DNA of 64,000 bases from Prevotella sp. (GCA_017471245.1 JAFUVB010000019.1:1-64000); one strand, 5' to 3'. Counted from the first letter of the stretch, positions 15,588-25,282 are shown. The notes: generated from the sequence alone by a model not told the origin. Numbers and translations: made by a program.

Positions 15588-17150
15588 TTAATCACAATAT
15601 GCATTGAAACAATAATAATAGGTCACATAGCTTGATGAATACGACTGATTGATATATCTCAGTTTCTTCACCTTTCCAGTGCCTTGCACCGTATTGATGG
15701 GCTGCCCGGCGGGAGCACCACCGTTCATCTCATAGAAATAGAGCTTATAGTTGTTGCCACTCTGAGTTCCCACAATCAGATAGTTGAAGGAGTCACCGCC
15801 CATGTAGCGGCAGAACTGATTAGCCACGAAGTTGATCTGCTCGCTGGCAGGAATGCCCTCGGGCTTAATCTCCACTTCATCCAGATTGTCGCTGTTCACC
15901 ACGCAAGCATAGAGCTTTCCGCCGTCCACGCAGTAGATGTAAGATGCTGAGATGCTGTTGCAGGCATAATAATCGGCATTAGCCATGTGAGAACCGGCAG
16001 CCAGTTTTGTACGACTCTTCAAGTACTGGCCGGAGAATCCTCCGCTGAGCTGATAGAGATAGCGGTCGCCGTTGGTGTTGTCGCGCAGGATGAACTGCCC
16101 CTCAACACTTGCCACATCACTGTAACCACAGAAAATGCAGTCGAAGTTGGTAAGGTTCTGTGTCAGTTCACCGTTTCCGCTCCAGTCTGTAACTCCAGAC
16201 ACACGGTTATTATAGTTTCTGCTCATCAGGCTGTGTGTGCCTTCGTCCCAATGGGCTCCACCTCCGTATGAAGAATAGTCATAATAATGATACGGACTAA
16301 TCTTTCCTTCAACAACAGGCAGTCCGAACTGACCAGTGCCGCCACCGCCTGTTTCATATAATCCGCCGGAAGTGACGAGCGTGATGCCGAAGATGCCGGG
16401 AATGTAACTAAACGGCACCTCACCAGCCGGAGCCTCGTCGAAATAGAGATTGCTCTTGTCTTTGATGGTGGCAAGGTCGGTAACGCGGAGGATGCAGAAA
16501 TCCCTCGACTGCGATGAAATTACCAACGCATGGTTCTCTTTCATTTCATCGGTTTCCTCATCAACGTAAGCCACATCGTATGCCGGACTCAGGTTCAAGG
16601 GCTTACCCTGCATGGTGATACCCTTCACCTTCTGCAACAGGTTTTCTGACAGCACATTCTTGCTGTTCACCATATCCAGCTCCGTATTGCCTTCTGCGGT
16701 CTCTTTCAGGATGTAGAATCCTTGTGAGAAATCGGTCTGCACAGACAGCGACGCGTATGCCGTTGCCAGATAGTCGTTTTTCAGATTGCGCGCATACAGT
16801 CGCAACTGATATTGACCTGGAGCCAAATTCACCTCATAGTCGAGGCTCTTTTCCTTTCCGATGGTGTCGGGCTCAATGGTATTCCCGTTCTCATCAGTTG
16901 TTCCGGTTTTCTCATTGATCAGCAGCCACCTGTATTCCATGTCGGCATCACTGAAACCGGTGGTAATAGTGGGATTGACAACCAGATGCTCACCCACATA
17001 GGCAGTGCTGGTATAAGCGCTTTCCATGCCTTCGATGGTGATGCCAGCCACTTCTTGTGTCCATGCGGTACTGTCGTCGCTATAACAGGAAGTCATCATG
17101 CTGACAACCATGCAGGCTATTCCTATGATATAATTGAATTTTGTTTTCAT
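15588..17150 (-). CDS. PKD-like family lipoprotein of a SusCD locus
   Basis: 520 residues with lipobox Cys22 (MMTSCYSDD). The N-terminal 130 residues form a beta-sandwich (ITIEGMESAYTSTAYVGEHLVVNP; MEYRWLLINEKTG...YQLRLYARN), as in the Bacteroidetes PKD-like lipoprotein family that accompanies SusC/SusD/DUF4843. The rest has strand-rich repeats resembling a propeller (FCILRVTDLATIKDKSNLYFDE; YLYQLSGGFSGQYL; NYLIVGTQSGNNYKLYFYEM). It is probably surface exposed and helps capture the ligand. It lies 17 nt downstream of the DUF4843 gene and abuts the thioredoxin gene. Confidence 0.75.
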   Translation of the reverse strand: MKTKFNYIIGIACMVVSMMTSCYSDDSTAWTQEVAGITIEGMESAYTSTAYVGEHLVVNPTITTGFSDADMEYRWLLINEKTGTTDENGNTIEPDTIGKEKSLDYEVNLAPGQYQLRLYARNLKNDYLATAYASLSVQTDFSQGFYILKETAEGNTELDMVNSKNVLSENLLQKVKGITMQGKPLNLSPAYDVAYVDEETDEMKENHALVISSQSRDFCILRVTDLATIKDKSNLYFDEAPAGEVPFSYIPGIFGITLVTSGGLYETGGGGTGQFGLPVVEGKISPYHYYDYSSYGGGAHWDEGTHSLMSRNYNNRVSGVTDWSGNGELTQNLTNFDCIFCGYSDVASVEGQFILRDNTNGDRYLYQLSGGFSGQYLKSRTKLAAGSHMANADYYACNSISASYIYCVDGGKLYACVVNSDNLDEVEIKPEGIPASEQINFVANQFCRYMGGDSFNYLIVGTQSGNNYKLYFYEMNGGAPAGQPINTVQGTGKVKKLRYINQSYSSSYVTYYYCFNAYCD

Positions 17151-17167
17151 AATCTCAACTCCTCAAA

Positions 17168-17992
17168 TTAATAATAACCAAATTTCACCACAGTTCCATC
17201 TTCCTCTTTCAGGACATCCAGCCCTTGTGCCTCACGTTCAGCATTAACCTCCGCAAGTCGTTTTTCCATTTTGGCCATCATGTAATCAATATAGTCGAAT
17301 GACGAGCCGCCCATCAGTGTTTCAATGAACTCATCATCCCATTTCTTGCCGGTCTGTTCGATGAGGAACTGATGTTTTACCACACCATAGACTCCAAACC
17401 AGTCAGACAGATGAACATAGTAACCGGCATAGCCAGGATACGGATAGTCAAAGTCCCACTTGGAGGGTTTCGAGAGCATGTCGGTGAACGACAGATAACG
17501 GGAGTTATATTCCGGATATCCTGGAATGAAATTCTCGTTTGCAGCAATGGCAAAGCGCAGTGTGGCAGGATCCTTCTTCAGCGAGGGATCGCGCAGGATC
17601 ACCACTGGAATCTTCGTGCGCGACTTGCCAGCAGGCATCACATAGAGAGAAGACAGCGACGGGTCATCGAAAGCCACATAGTGCTTGCCGGGAACAGCCT
17701 GATTGCCTTCCGACTCAATCTGTTTGATTGTTATCGCACGGTCTTGGTCGTGAACGAAGCCCATGGCAATCACCTCATACCACAATGTGTCGCGCTGACG
17801 GTCTTCAGAACCAAAGACGAATGAATAGGAATCCTTCGAGAAGTTCTCATCATAGTCTGACCGGTCTTCTATATTATAATAGAAGTTAAGCCAGCAGGTC
17901 TCTGTGTCGTATAGCTCCAAATCCTTTTCACAACTGCTCATGAAGAACAGTGCCAAAGGAGCACACAGCAATATATATCTGAATGTTTTCAT
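17168..17992 (-). CDS. DUF4843 lipoprotein of a SusCD locus
   Basis: 274 residues, lipobox Cys21 (FMSSCEKDL). Typical DUF4843 features are LYDTETCWLNFYY, the DTLWYEVIAMGFVHDQDRAI strand pair, PGKHYVAFDD and IPVVILRDPSLK, followed by a W-rich C-terminal region. DUF4843 proteins sit beside SusD and the PKD-like lipoprotein in non-glycan-type Sus-like operons; their role is thought to be ligand capture or assembly on the cell surface. The gap to SusD is 9 nt. Confidence 0.8.
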   Translation of the reverse strand: MKTFRYILLCAPLALFFMSSCEKDLELYDTETCWLNFYYNIEDRSDYDENFSKDSYSFVFGSEDRQRDTLWYEVIAMGFVHDQDRAITIKQIESEGNQAVPGKHYVAFDDPSLSSLYVMPAGKSRTKIPVVILRDPSLKKDPATLRFAIAANENFIPGYPEYNSRYLSFTDMLSKPSKWDFDYPYPGYAGYYVHLSDWFGVYGVVKHQFLIEQTGKKWDDEFIETLMGGSSFDYIDYMMAKMEKRLAEVNAEREAQGLDVLKEEDGTVVKFGYY

Positions 17993-18001
17993 AATTACTG
18001 A

Positions 18002-19522
18002 TTACTTTTTAATTAGACTTGGGTCGTATTCCGTAGCCGGTAACGGCAAGATATAGTCTTCTTCCTTGATTTCCTCATTGTTCCAAAGCATAGACTTGGC
18101 TGCCTTGCGCTTGTAGGTGTAGAACATCTGTCCTTCACCGAAGAACTCGCGGCGATACTCATTGACCAACTCTCCACGAGCCTGCTCAAGCGAAGTGAAC
18201 GGCTCATAAAGGGTGAAAGCACAATTCGACATATAAGTGTCATAGAGCTGCTGCACTTCTTCGAGAGAGTTGCTGGTCTCCATGGCTATGAGGTAAACCT
18301 CTGACAAACGCAGCATCGGAATGATCTGCAACTTAACCATCAGTGTGCTGGCATTGCCCACACCGGAAGCGGGATACTTGCTGGCATCATACCAATACTT
18401 CTTCAAAGTGGGAGTAGGAACGTTGGCATTGTTCAATGACATGCGGTTCCACTCGTTGAGGTAACGGTTGTGAGATGCCGTAGAACCCGGAATGCTTGCA
18501 TACAAGTCGTTGAGCATGTCCTGCGAGATGGCATAGTCGGCGGCATTGACATTAATATTCTCTGCTCCGCCACGGAGGATGTTAGAGGCATAGTCGTTCA
18601 GGTCGTACTTACTCATATAGAACAGGCACTCCGACGGCAGACCGTTATAGCCGTTCCGCAGGTCAGAAACGCCGCTGAGGGTGACCGGTCCGTTCTCGAT
18701 AATGTCCTTAGCAATAGTGTAAGCTTCGGAATTATCGCCGATATAGAGCGACATACGGGCATGGAGCGCACGCACAGCCCAATAGTTCAGTCGTGCCTGA
18801 CGATAGTAGTAAAGGTCTGACACATCATTCGGTGCGTTGTTCAGCTGATTGAACGTATACTCAAAAATCGGATCATTGTTCTTCAGAAGGCTTTCAGCCT
18901 TGTCAATGTCTTTCTTCAGGTTTGCCACATACTCGCTATAGCCGAAATAGGAAGGCATCTCATCGATACCCGTGGTATATGAATAAGGCAGCTTCACCTG
19001 CTTGGTAGCACCCGTGGGCAGCTGTCCGAACAGACGCAGCAAATCCAACTGGCAATAGGCACGAATGGCATAAGCCTCGCCCAGTATAACGTCGCGTGCC
19101 TGATTGTCTTGCACATTGTTGCCTTTTTCCTCAATGTTCTTTATCAAGACATTCGCTGATGATATCGTTGTGAAGAGTCCGCCATAGATGGATTTGATGG
19201 CTGTTATTGCTTCATCCATGGAATAGTCGTGATAAGTCATACTATACTTCAACGGCACAGAGGTTTTTGCATTTGAAGAGGGAAGAACCCACAGGCTGGC
19301 AAGGTTTTCCACATCGGTCATGGTGAGTTTCTGTCCATAGATGTCACGGCTGCCCATTGTCATATAACATCCTATGAGGGCATCGCGGAATCCCTTGTAT
19401 GCCTCATACTGATCCTGCTCTTTCTGCACATTCTCGCCGCGCACATCCAACCAGTCGTCGCAAGCCGTGAGACTGAAGACTACGCACAGGGCGCAGATGA
19501 TATTTCTTATAGTTGTATTCAT
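18002..19522 (-). CDS. susD-like: RagB/SusD family outer-membrane lipoprotein
   Basis: 506 residues from the ATG at 19522 (MNTTIRNIICALCVVFSLTACDDW); the longer frame would put 14 hydrophilic residues ahead of the signal peptide. Lipobox Cys21. SusD features: the N-terminal DWLDVRGENVQKEQDQYE, a TPR-like helical core (YAIRAYCQLDLLRLFGQLP, WAVRALHARMSLYIGD), and the C-terminal LRLSEVYLIAMET / NEYRREFFGEGQMFYTYKR signature. It acts as the lid over the SusC pore. It lies 50 nt downstream of susC. Confidence 0.9.
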   Translation of the reverse strand: MNTTIRNIICALCVVFSLTACDDWLDVRGENVQKEQDQYEAYKGFRDALIGCYMTMGSRDIYGQKLTMTDVENLASLWVLPSSNAKTSVPLKYSMTYHDYSMDEAITAIKSIYGGLFTTISSANVLIKNIEEKGNNVQDNQARDVILGEAYAIRAYCQLDLLRLFGQLPTGATKQVKLPYSYTTGIDEMPSYFGYSEYVANLKKDIDKAESLLKNNDPIFEYTFNQLNNAPNDVSDLYYYRQARLNYWAVRALHARMSLYIGDNSEAYTIAKDIIENGPVTLSGVSDLRNGYNGLPSECLFYMSKYDLNDYASNILRGGAENINVNAADYAISQDMLNDLYASIPGSTASHNRYLNEWNRMSLNNANVPTPTLKKYWYDASKYPASGVGNASTLMVKLQIIPMLRLSEVYLIAMETSNSLEEVQQLYDTYMSNCAFTLYEPFTSLEQARGELVNEYRREFFGEGQMFYTYKRKAAKSMLWNNEEIKEEDYILPLPATEYDPSLIKK

Positions 19523-19571
19523 AATTTCTAATTTAGAAGTCATTTGTTTCATTTCTTTTGTCATTTCTAAT

Positions 19572-22500
19572 TTAGAACAACAGTTTCACACTTGCCTGAA
19601 CGTTGCGGGCAAATGGATAGCTCGTACCGCGCTCCATCTTGATGCTGCCCCAATGGATCAGACTGTTGGCATTGATACCGAAGATAACGCTCTGCAGTTT
19701 GAAAGTATCTTCGAGATACTTATTGCGCAACTTGTATTGCAGGCTGACACTCTGCAACTCGAGCACGTTGTTGTCCATCACATAGCGGCTGGTTGCCTTG
19801 GTGTAGGAAGAGCTCAGTTTCTTGAAGAACACCACATCACCAACTTCATACCAGCGGCTGCTGAGCACACGCTCGTCGACATTCTGTGTGCGGACCTGAT
19901 CGGTGCGCACCTCCACACGGTCGCGCAAGGTGGCATTATACATCTTTCCGCCCCAGTAGTAGCCGAATGAAGCATTGAAGGTGAAGTCTTTCCATTGCAC
20001 CATTGTATTGAGATTGCCACGGTATTTTGGATCGGCATTGCCGCAATATACCTTGTTCGACTCCTTCCAGATGTCGGTAATGTTGCCATCTCTGTCGAGA
20101 TAGATTTCCTTACCTGAACCTGGATCGATACCCAGCGAGCGCACGGCATAGATGGCATTCTGGGGATAACCCTCATAGAACAGGTTCTGAATACCACTGC
20201 CAGTATCGCTATTTGGATTCATGGCATCCGATTTCATGAATGCCTCTGTCTGATCCTTGATGGCCTGCGAGAGCTTGGTAATCTTGTTCTTGTTGTATAC
20301 CAGCTGTCCACCGACGAGCCAGTTGAACTGGCGGGCGCGGTCGCGGATGATATATGCCTGCAAGGATGCTTCCCAACCACGGTTCTGCACCTCACCTACA
20401 TTGGCACGATAGGATGGGAATCCCATGCTGAGCGGCATGTCCATAGCCGACAGAAGGTTATCGGTGTTCTTGATATAGTATTCGAAGGTACCCTTGATGC
20501 GGTTGTCCCATAGTCCGAACTCCGTACCCACATTGAATTCCTTGGTGAGCTGCCATGTGAGGTCGGGGTTGCCAAAGCCTCCGAGCACAGCACCAGTCCA
20601 TGCCATGTAGCGGTTGCTGGTGGTATAATCGTAGTAGGTATAGGCATCGGTCTCCGAAGCTCCTGAAGCGGCACCCGTCTCACCATAGCTGGCTTTCAAA
20701 CGGAGCATGTTGATCACTTTGTTTCCTCTGAGGAAAGCCTCGTTGTGGAGGTTCCATCCGATACCGCCGCTATAGAAAGAAGAGTATTTCTTCTTGCTGC
20801 CGTAGGTGGAGTTGCCATCCATACGATACGACAGGTCCACATAGTATTTGTTGTTATAGGTATAGTTCACGTTTCCGGTAACGCCAAACATACGGCTCTT
20901 CGAGTTTGATCCCGAAGGAATCTCGTTTTGCGCATACATACGTGCGTTACCAATCTTTGCCTGACCGTCGTTGGAAATACCCTCGTAGGCTGAGCTAAAA
21001 CCGTCGTAGTTGCTCTGACGCATCGACCAGTTGGCACCCACATAGAGGGAGTGAACATCCTGGAACACCTTGTTGTATGCAAGTGTGACATCGGTGTTAT
21101 AGGAAAGCGTTTTCCCGTTTCCGTAACGGAAGTAACCGCGTCGCAGGAAACCCTCGCCTGAGTTGTACTGAGCCTTCACGGCATCGCTCTCATAATAAGT
21201 GTCTTCTGCCGAGCGATAGAAGTTGGTCTCAGTGTCGTTCTTGGTGATACCTAACTGTCCGCGCAGAGTCAGTTCAGGAAGGATGTTCCAATCGATGGCG
21301 AAGTTGTTGGTCAGCTCCTGATAGTTGCTCTTGTCGAAACCACCAAGCTGCGCGTTGTAGAGCGGGTTCTCAATCTTTGCAGCCCAGTCATAGAATCCTG
21401 GGAACATCTTTACCAAGCGCCCTTCCTTGTCGTATGGAGAGTTATATGGCTGCTGCTTAACATAATTGCTGAATACCCCGTAAGGGCTTTCCTTTGAAGC
21501 ATTGATGCCCACAGAAGTGTAATTGCGGAAAGTAAGGTTCTTATATTTATATAATAAGGTGATGCCGCCGTTGAAGTTCTTACGGCTGCTGCCCTTCATG
21601 GCACCTTCTGTGTCTTTATACTGCACGTCGGCCGACCAGCGGAATTCATTAGAGCCTCCTTCGAAACGGAGGTTATAGCGCTGACCGGTACCCATGCGCA
21701 ACGGCTTCGACAACCAATCGATGTCTACTCCTTCGAGGATATCATGCAAACGCATGTTATAGGCATCGGAATAAAGCAGGTCGAAAGTACTCCTGCTTGA
21801 GTTTATGCTGTAAGGATAGTCGTAAAGACCTGCCCTGCGCTCCAGTTCCAGCTTATCGGCTGCATTCAGAAGATGATAAGAAGTAAGGTCGGGGATCTCT
21901 AATGTGAGACCTGCCTCAACGTTCACTCTCAGTTTTCCTGCTTCGGGCTGACGAGAAACGACCACGATTACGCCGTTGGCACCACGTGAACCATAGATGG
22001 CGGTGGCTGCGGCATCCTTCAGTATGTTGATACTTTCGATTTCTTCGTCGTTGTAGTCCATGAGCTTGGTGAGCGAGATCTCAAATCCATCCATGATAAT
22101 CAATGGAGTGTTGGGGTTGCTTGCCTCACCGGCATTGAACTCTTCTACGCTCAGCGGAAGCGACGAGTTACCACGGATGTTGATGTTAGGCAGGTTGTTC
22201 GGGTTGGAACCATTCAGGTTGTCGATGGCAAAATTGATGCTGGCATCCACATTCTTCAGTGTCTGCAACAGGTTCTGGCCGCGGAACTGCTCCAACTGCT
22301 CCTTGTCGATGGTGGAAACAGAACCGGTGTAGCTCTCGCGCGCCTTGCGGAAGATACCAGTAACCACCACTTCGTCGAGTTGGGTGTCGTTGGTCATCAC
22401 GATATTCCGCTGCAAGGTGCTCCTGCCTGCGGGGATGGGCTCCATCAAAGTCTTCATTCCCACATAGCTGAACTTCAGATAGCACGGTTCTGTAGGTACT

Positions 22501-22973
22501 TTCAGGGCGAAGTAGCCGTTCTCGTCGGTCACCGTGCATACACGGCTCTCACCAATGCAGATGGGAACACCGATGAGCGGTTCGCCGCTTTCATCGCGCA
22601 CATAGCCTGTCACCGTGCGGTCGCGATTTTCCGAAAGCTTTCGGAAAACAGTGATTGTGCGCCCGCTGATGTCGTATGTGCAACCGGCATGATCCAGCAC
22701 TTGGTTCAACACCTCGCGCACGGGCTTGTCGTTCATGTGGGCACTCACCTTTGGCAGCGACTTTGCCAGTTCGCCACTGATGATAAAGTTGTAGCCCGTT
22801 TGCTTCTTGATTTGGGAGAACAGCTGATCAACGGTCACGTTCTCCAGATTCAGTGTCACTCTGTCGTTTTGCTTACTCTGTGCCAACGCATGACCTCCCC
22901 ATGGAGCCAATATCCACAAGGAAAGCATGACAAGCAAGAGAAAACGACGCTCTCTGGTTGAAACTTTACTCAT
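19572..22973 (-). CDS. susC-like: SusC/RagA family TonB-dependent transporter with STN domain
   Basis: 1133 residues. The signal peptide is about 32 residues. A secretin/TonB N-terminal (STN) domain lies at about 38-110 (VTVDQLFSQIKKQTGYNFIISGEL), then a carboxypeptidase-regulatory-like beta domain at about 118-200 (VTGYVRDESGEPLIGVPICIGE), a plug with TonB box region (LDEVVVTG) and the SusC signature (DAAATAIYGSRGANGVIVV), then a 22-strand barrel ending VKLLF. The STN domain and the adjacent FecR/ECF pair indicate cell-surface signalling: ligand binding should activate the sigma factor. No glycoside hydrolase is nearby, so the substrate need not be a glycan. Confidence 0.93.
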   Translation of the reverse strand: MSKVSTRERRFLLLVMLSLWILAPWGGHALAQSKQNDRVTLNLENVTVDQLFSQIKKQTGYNFIISGELAKSLPKVSAHMNDKPVREVLNQVLDHAGCTYDISGRTITVFRKLSENRDRTVTGYVRDESGEPLIGVPICIGESRVCTVTDENGYFALKVPTEPCYLKFSYVGMKTLMEPIPAGRSTLQRNIVMTNDTQLDEVVVTGIFRKARESYTGSVSTIDKEQLEQFRGQNLLQTLKNVDASINFAIDNLNGSNPNNLPNINIRGNSSLPLSVEEFNAGEASNPNTPLIIMDGFEISLTKLMDYNDEEIESINILKDAAATAIYGSRGANGVIVVVSRQPEAGKLRVNVEAGLTLEIPDLTSYHLLNAADKLELERRAGLYDYPYSINSSRSTFDLLYSDAYNMRLHDILEGVDIDWLSKPLRMGTGQRYNLRFEGGSNEFRWSADVQYKDTEGAMKGSSRKNFNGGITLLYKYKNLTFRNYTSVGINASKESPYGVFSNYVKQQPYNSPYDKEGRLVKMFPGFYDWAAKIENPLYNAQLGGFDKSNYQELTNNFAIDWNILPELTLRGQLGITKNDTETNFYRSAEDTYYESDAVKAQYNSGEGFLRRGYFRYGNGKTLSYNTDVTLAYNKVFQDVHSLYVGANWSMRQSNYDGFSSAYEGISNDGQAKIGNARMYAQNEIPSGSNSKSRMFGVTGNVNYTYNNKYYVDLSYRMDGNSTYGSKKKYSSFYSGGIGWNLHNEAFLRGNKVINMLRLKASYGETGAASGASETDAYTYYDYTTSNRYMAWTGAVLGGFGNPDLTWQLTKEFNVGTEFGLWDNRIKGTFEYYIKNTDNLLSAMDMPLSMGFPSYRANVGEVQNRGWEASLQAYIIRDRARQFNWLVGGQLVYNKNKITKLSQAIKDQTEAFMKSDAMNPNSDTGSGIQNLFYEGYPQNAIYAVRSLGIDPGSGKEIYLDRDGNITDIWKESNKVYCGNADPKYRGNLNTMVQWKDFTFNASFGYYWGGKMYNATLRDRVEVRTDQVRTQNVDERVLSSRWYEVGDVVFFKKLSSSYTKATSRYVMDNNVLELQSVSLQYKLRNKYLEDTFKLQSVIFGINANSLIHWGSIKMERGTSYPFARNVQASVKLLF

Positions 22974-22995
22974 ATTGTTAATATTTAGGTTAATA

Positions 22996-24180
22996 CTATT
23001 GTCGGATCATCACTTTGCCACCCTTCAGAGAGATGCCCAGTCCTGTTGACTTGCTGATGGCATCAAGGATGTTGTCGAGTATCTCGTAGCGGTCGAAGTC
23101 GCCCACTATCTGCATGTCGCGGATGTCATTCGACCCATATTCCACCTCAACGGAATACCATTTCGACAGCACGTCCATCACCTTGCCTAACGGCTGATAG
23201 CGGAAAGCAAAGGTTCCGCTGTTCCATGCGATATAGGGATCCACATCAACTTCCTCTATTTGGATGGCTGACTCTCCGATAGAGAGCACTGCCTGCTGCC
23301 CGGGATTCATCATCTGTTCGCTGCCATTGGGAACCGACACGCTCACACTGCCCTTGACGAGCACCACCGTGGTGGCCGACGATTGGGTGCTGACGTTGAA
23401 CTCGGTGCCATATACCTTCACATCGCCGCCAGTGGTATGCACGATGAAGGGATGACTCTTGTCCTTGGCAACCATGAAATAGGCCTCGCCATCCAGATAG
23501 ACATCACGGCTGCTTCCCGCAAAATGTTGCGGATGGATGAGCCGTGTATTATAATTAAGGTGCACGAGCGTTCCATCGTCCAAGGTAAGCCAGAACTCCT
23601 TGTCGTGATAAGTGGTGATGCAACGCGCCGAAAGGAGCTGTTCTTTAGAGAGTGAAGGAAGGATTGGAGGGATAGCGCCCTCGCCTTCTACCGGCGAATG
23701 CTTTTCTTTCGCTATGGATTCGCGGTCGTACCAACTGCTTACATTCTCCACCACGGCTCCCACTTTGCCTGCCTTGGATGCCTGATCCATCACTTGCTGC
23801 ACTTCGGCAGAAACAACGACGGGCGACGGATGCCGTCTGCCGGGCTTGAGGAACAGGGCTGTCATGACCACGGCGGCAGCAAACACGGCGGCATACTTCA
23901 GCCATTGCATGCTGCGGGCCGGTTTCCTTTCGCCTTTACCGGCATCAACGACATCCTGCTCGGGATGGTTGGCGCTGAACTGCTGCCATGCCTTGTCAAC
24001 ATCCACCATCTGAGCACTTTCCATCCATTGGGAGAAATCGGTTCGCTTCATAAACGAATCAAAGATGCGGCGATGGTCTTCGCTTTCGGAAATCCAATCA
24101 TTCAAAAGGGCATCATCGTCGGGAGAGATGGTTCCAGCCATCTTCTCGAATATCAACTGATTGATCTGCTTTTTGCTCAT
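22996..24180 (-). CDS. FecR-family anti-sigma factor
   Basis: 394 residues from the ATG at 24180 (MSKKQINQLI). The cytoplasmic sigma-binding region (about 1-85) contains DFSQWMESAQMVDVDKAWQQF. The single transmembrane helix MQWLKYAAVFAAAVVMTALFL follows at about 104-124. The periplasmic FecR domain has LTLDDGTLVHLNYNTRLIHP and GEAYFMVAKDKSHPFIVHT, then DUF4974 (LGKVMDVLSKWYSVEVEY). It transmits the signal from the STN domain of SusC to the ECF sigma factor. Only 22 nt separate it from susC, so regulator and transporter probably share a transcript. Confidence 0.9.
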   Translation of the reverse strand: MSKKQINQLIFEKMAGTISPDDDALLNDWISESEDHRRIFDSFMKRTDFSQWMESAQMVDVDKAWQQFSANHPEQDVVDAGKGERKPARSMQWLKYAAVFAAAVVMTALFLKPGRRHPSPVVVSAEVQQVMDQASKAGKVGAVVENVSSWYDRESIAKEKHSPVEGEGAIPPILPSLSKEQLLSARCITTYHDKEFWLTLDDGTLVHLNYNTRLIHPQHFAGSSRDVYLDGEAYFMVAKDKSHPFIVHTTGGDVKVYGTEFNVSTQSSATTVVLVKGSVSVSVPNGSEQMMNPGQQAVLSIGESAIQIEEVDVDPYIAWNSGTFAFRYQPLGKVMDVLSKWYSVEVEYGSNDIRDMQIVGDFDRYEILDNILDAISKSTGLGISLKGGKVMIRQ

Positions 24181-24260
24181 AGGATATTTTTGTTTATATC
24201 TATGTCGTGCAAAGAGGCAAAAAGAGTTACAAAAATTAGAAAAAAGTTTCATATCCATTT

Positions 24261-24356
24261 AGAGGTGAGAGAATAGGACGATGCTATTAGCATGAGTATC
24301 AAACCTTGCATCTCAATACATTTCTCTCACTTCTCACCTCTCACCTCTAACTTCTG
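24261..24356. repeat. Palindrome built of 7-bp repeats between sigma and fecR genes
   Basis: The left arm AGAGGTGAGAGAA begins at 24261. The right side 24322-24356 runs in heptamers (TTCTCTC, ACTTCTC, ACCTCTC, ACCTCTA, ACTTCTG). Fifteen bases at the left (TTAGAGGTGAGAGAA) pair with the right arm. It is the same style as the arrays at 5914, 57379 and 59740. It lies in the 207-nt gap between the sigma-factor stop and the FecR start, where it could form a hairpin in the mRNA. Confidence 0.55.
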
Positions 24357-24387
24357 AAACTGAAGCAAGCTAAACTTGAGGAAGACC

Positions 24388-24939
24388 CTACCCGATCAGA
24401 TAGAGCAACAGTGCAAACGACTCCAACGACATGCGCTCTCGCAAAGATTCCTTGCCGCGACGCTTCTGGGTCTTCACCGTTTCGATGCCGATGCCCATCA
24501 ACTCGGCAATCTCTGCGTTAGATTTCCCCTGAAGGCTCAATTGGAAGATTTCGCGCTGACGAGGAGGAAACTGATTGATGTATTCGAACAACTGGCGATA
24601 TACATCCTCCGTAAAGAAATCTTCGCTACCGTGGATGTCAACAGTGAATGACGGATGCTCCTCGTGTACCTTATTTATATATTGCTCTTCCACTTGCCGA
24701 TGACGAAGATGGTCTACAGAGCGATTGCGCACACTATTGTACAGATAGGATTTCAAGACAGAGGGATGATCAAACTCCTGCTCGTTGTCCCATAACGAAG
24801 AAAACACATCCTGCACAACATCCTCGGCAACCTGCTGAGATGTTGTTATAGACATGCTGTAAACCACCAGTGCCTGATAATATTTCAAGTACAATTGGTG
24901 GAATGCCTTACGGTCGTGCTTTGCCAGTGCTCTCTCCAT
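24388..24939 (-). CDS. ECF-type RNA polymerase sigma-70 factor
   Basis: 183 residues from the ATG at 24939 (MERALAKHDRKAFHQLY). Region 2 is AFHQLYLKYYQALVVYSMSITTSQQVAEDVVQDVF with the downstream W-containing FSSLWDN. Region 4 is FPPRQREIFQLSLQGKSNAEIAELMGIGIETVKTQKRRGKESLRERM, a helix-turn-helix. The Bacteroidetes SusCD-associated ECF group fits best. It should activate its own operon and susC when released by FecR. The -7 box lies only 8 nt before the ATG, so the mRNA may be nearly leaderless. Confidence 0.9.
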   Translation of the reverse strand: MERALAKHDRKAFHQLYLKYYQALVVYSMSITTSQQVAEDVVQDVFSSLWDNEQEFDHPSVLKSYLYNSVRNRSVDHLRHRQVEEQYINKVHEEHPSFTVDIHGSEDFFTEDVYRQLFEYINQFPPRQREIFQLSLQGKSNAEIAELMGIGIETVKTQKRRGKESLRERMSLESFALLLYLIG

Positions 24940-24946
24940 TCGGTTG

Positions 24947-24954
24947 CAAATGTA
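24947..24954 (-). promoter_or_regulatory. -7 box for the sigma-factor operon
   Basis: CAAATGTA on the plus strand (TACATTTG on the minus strand) fits TAnnTTTG. The start of transcription would fall within a few bases of the ATG at 24939. Confidence 0.5.
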
Positions 24955-25064
24955 CAAAAAAATTTCATTATTCAGCAATCTCTCTGCGTTTTTTATTATT
25001 AAACACCGCTTTTGCAAGTTGCAAGAAAGAAGCATCCGCTGCACGGCACCATAGGTCATCTGTA

Positions 25065-25220
25065 GCAAAAGCTATGGTTTCATGGGATAAAAGCTATGGT
25101 TTCGTGGGTAAAAAGCTATGGTTTTCAAGTTCAGAAGCATAGCTTCCAGCATGTAAAAACTATGATATGAAACCATCAAAGCATAGGTTTTCAGAGGTTG
25201 AAACCATGAGGTTGTGCGAG
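25065..25220. repeat. 22-23 bp palindromic intergenic repeat array (about 7 units)
   Basis: Successive units centre on AAAAGCTATGGTTT (25067, 25090, 25112), AAGCATAGCTT, AAAACTATGATAT, AAAGCATAGGTTTT and AAACCATGAGGTT, about 23 bp apart. Most units are imperfect palindromes (AAAAcc-TAT-GGTTTT type). The array lies between the divergent sigma-factor and thiamine loci and ends about 60 bp before the inverted-repeat element at 25283. Confidence 0.75.
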
Positions 25221-25282
25221 TAACGACTCACGCCTCAGCCTCGCAATGAACGCTCTCCCCCAGGAGAAAAAAATGTTTTTTG

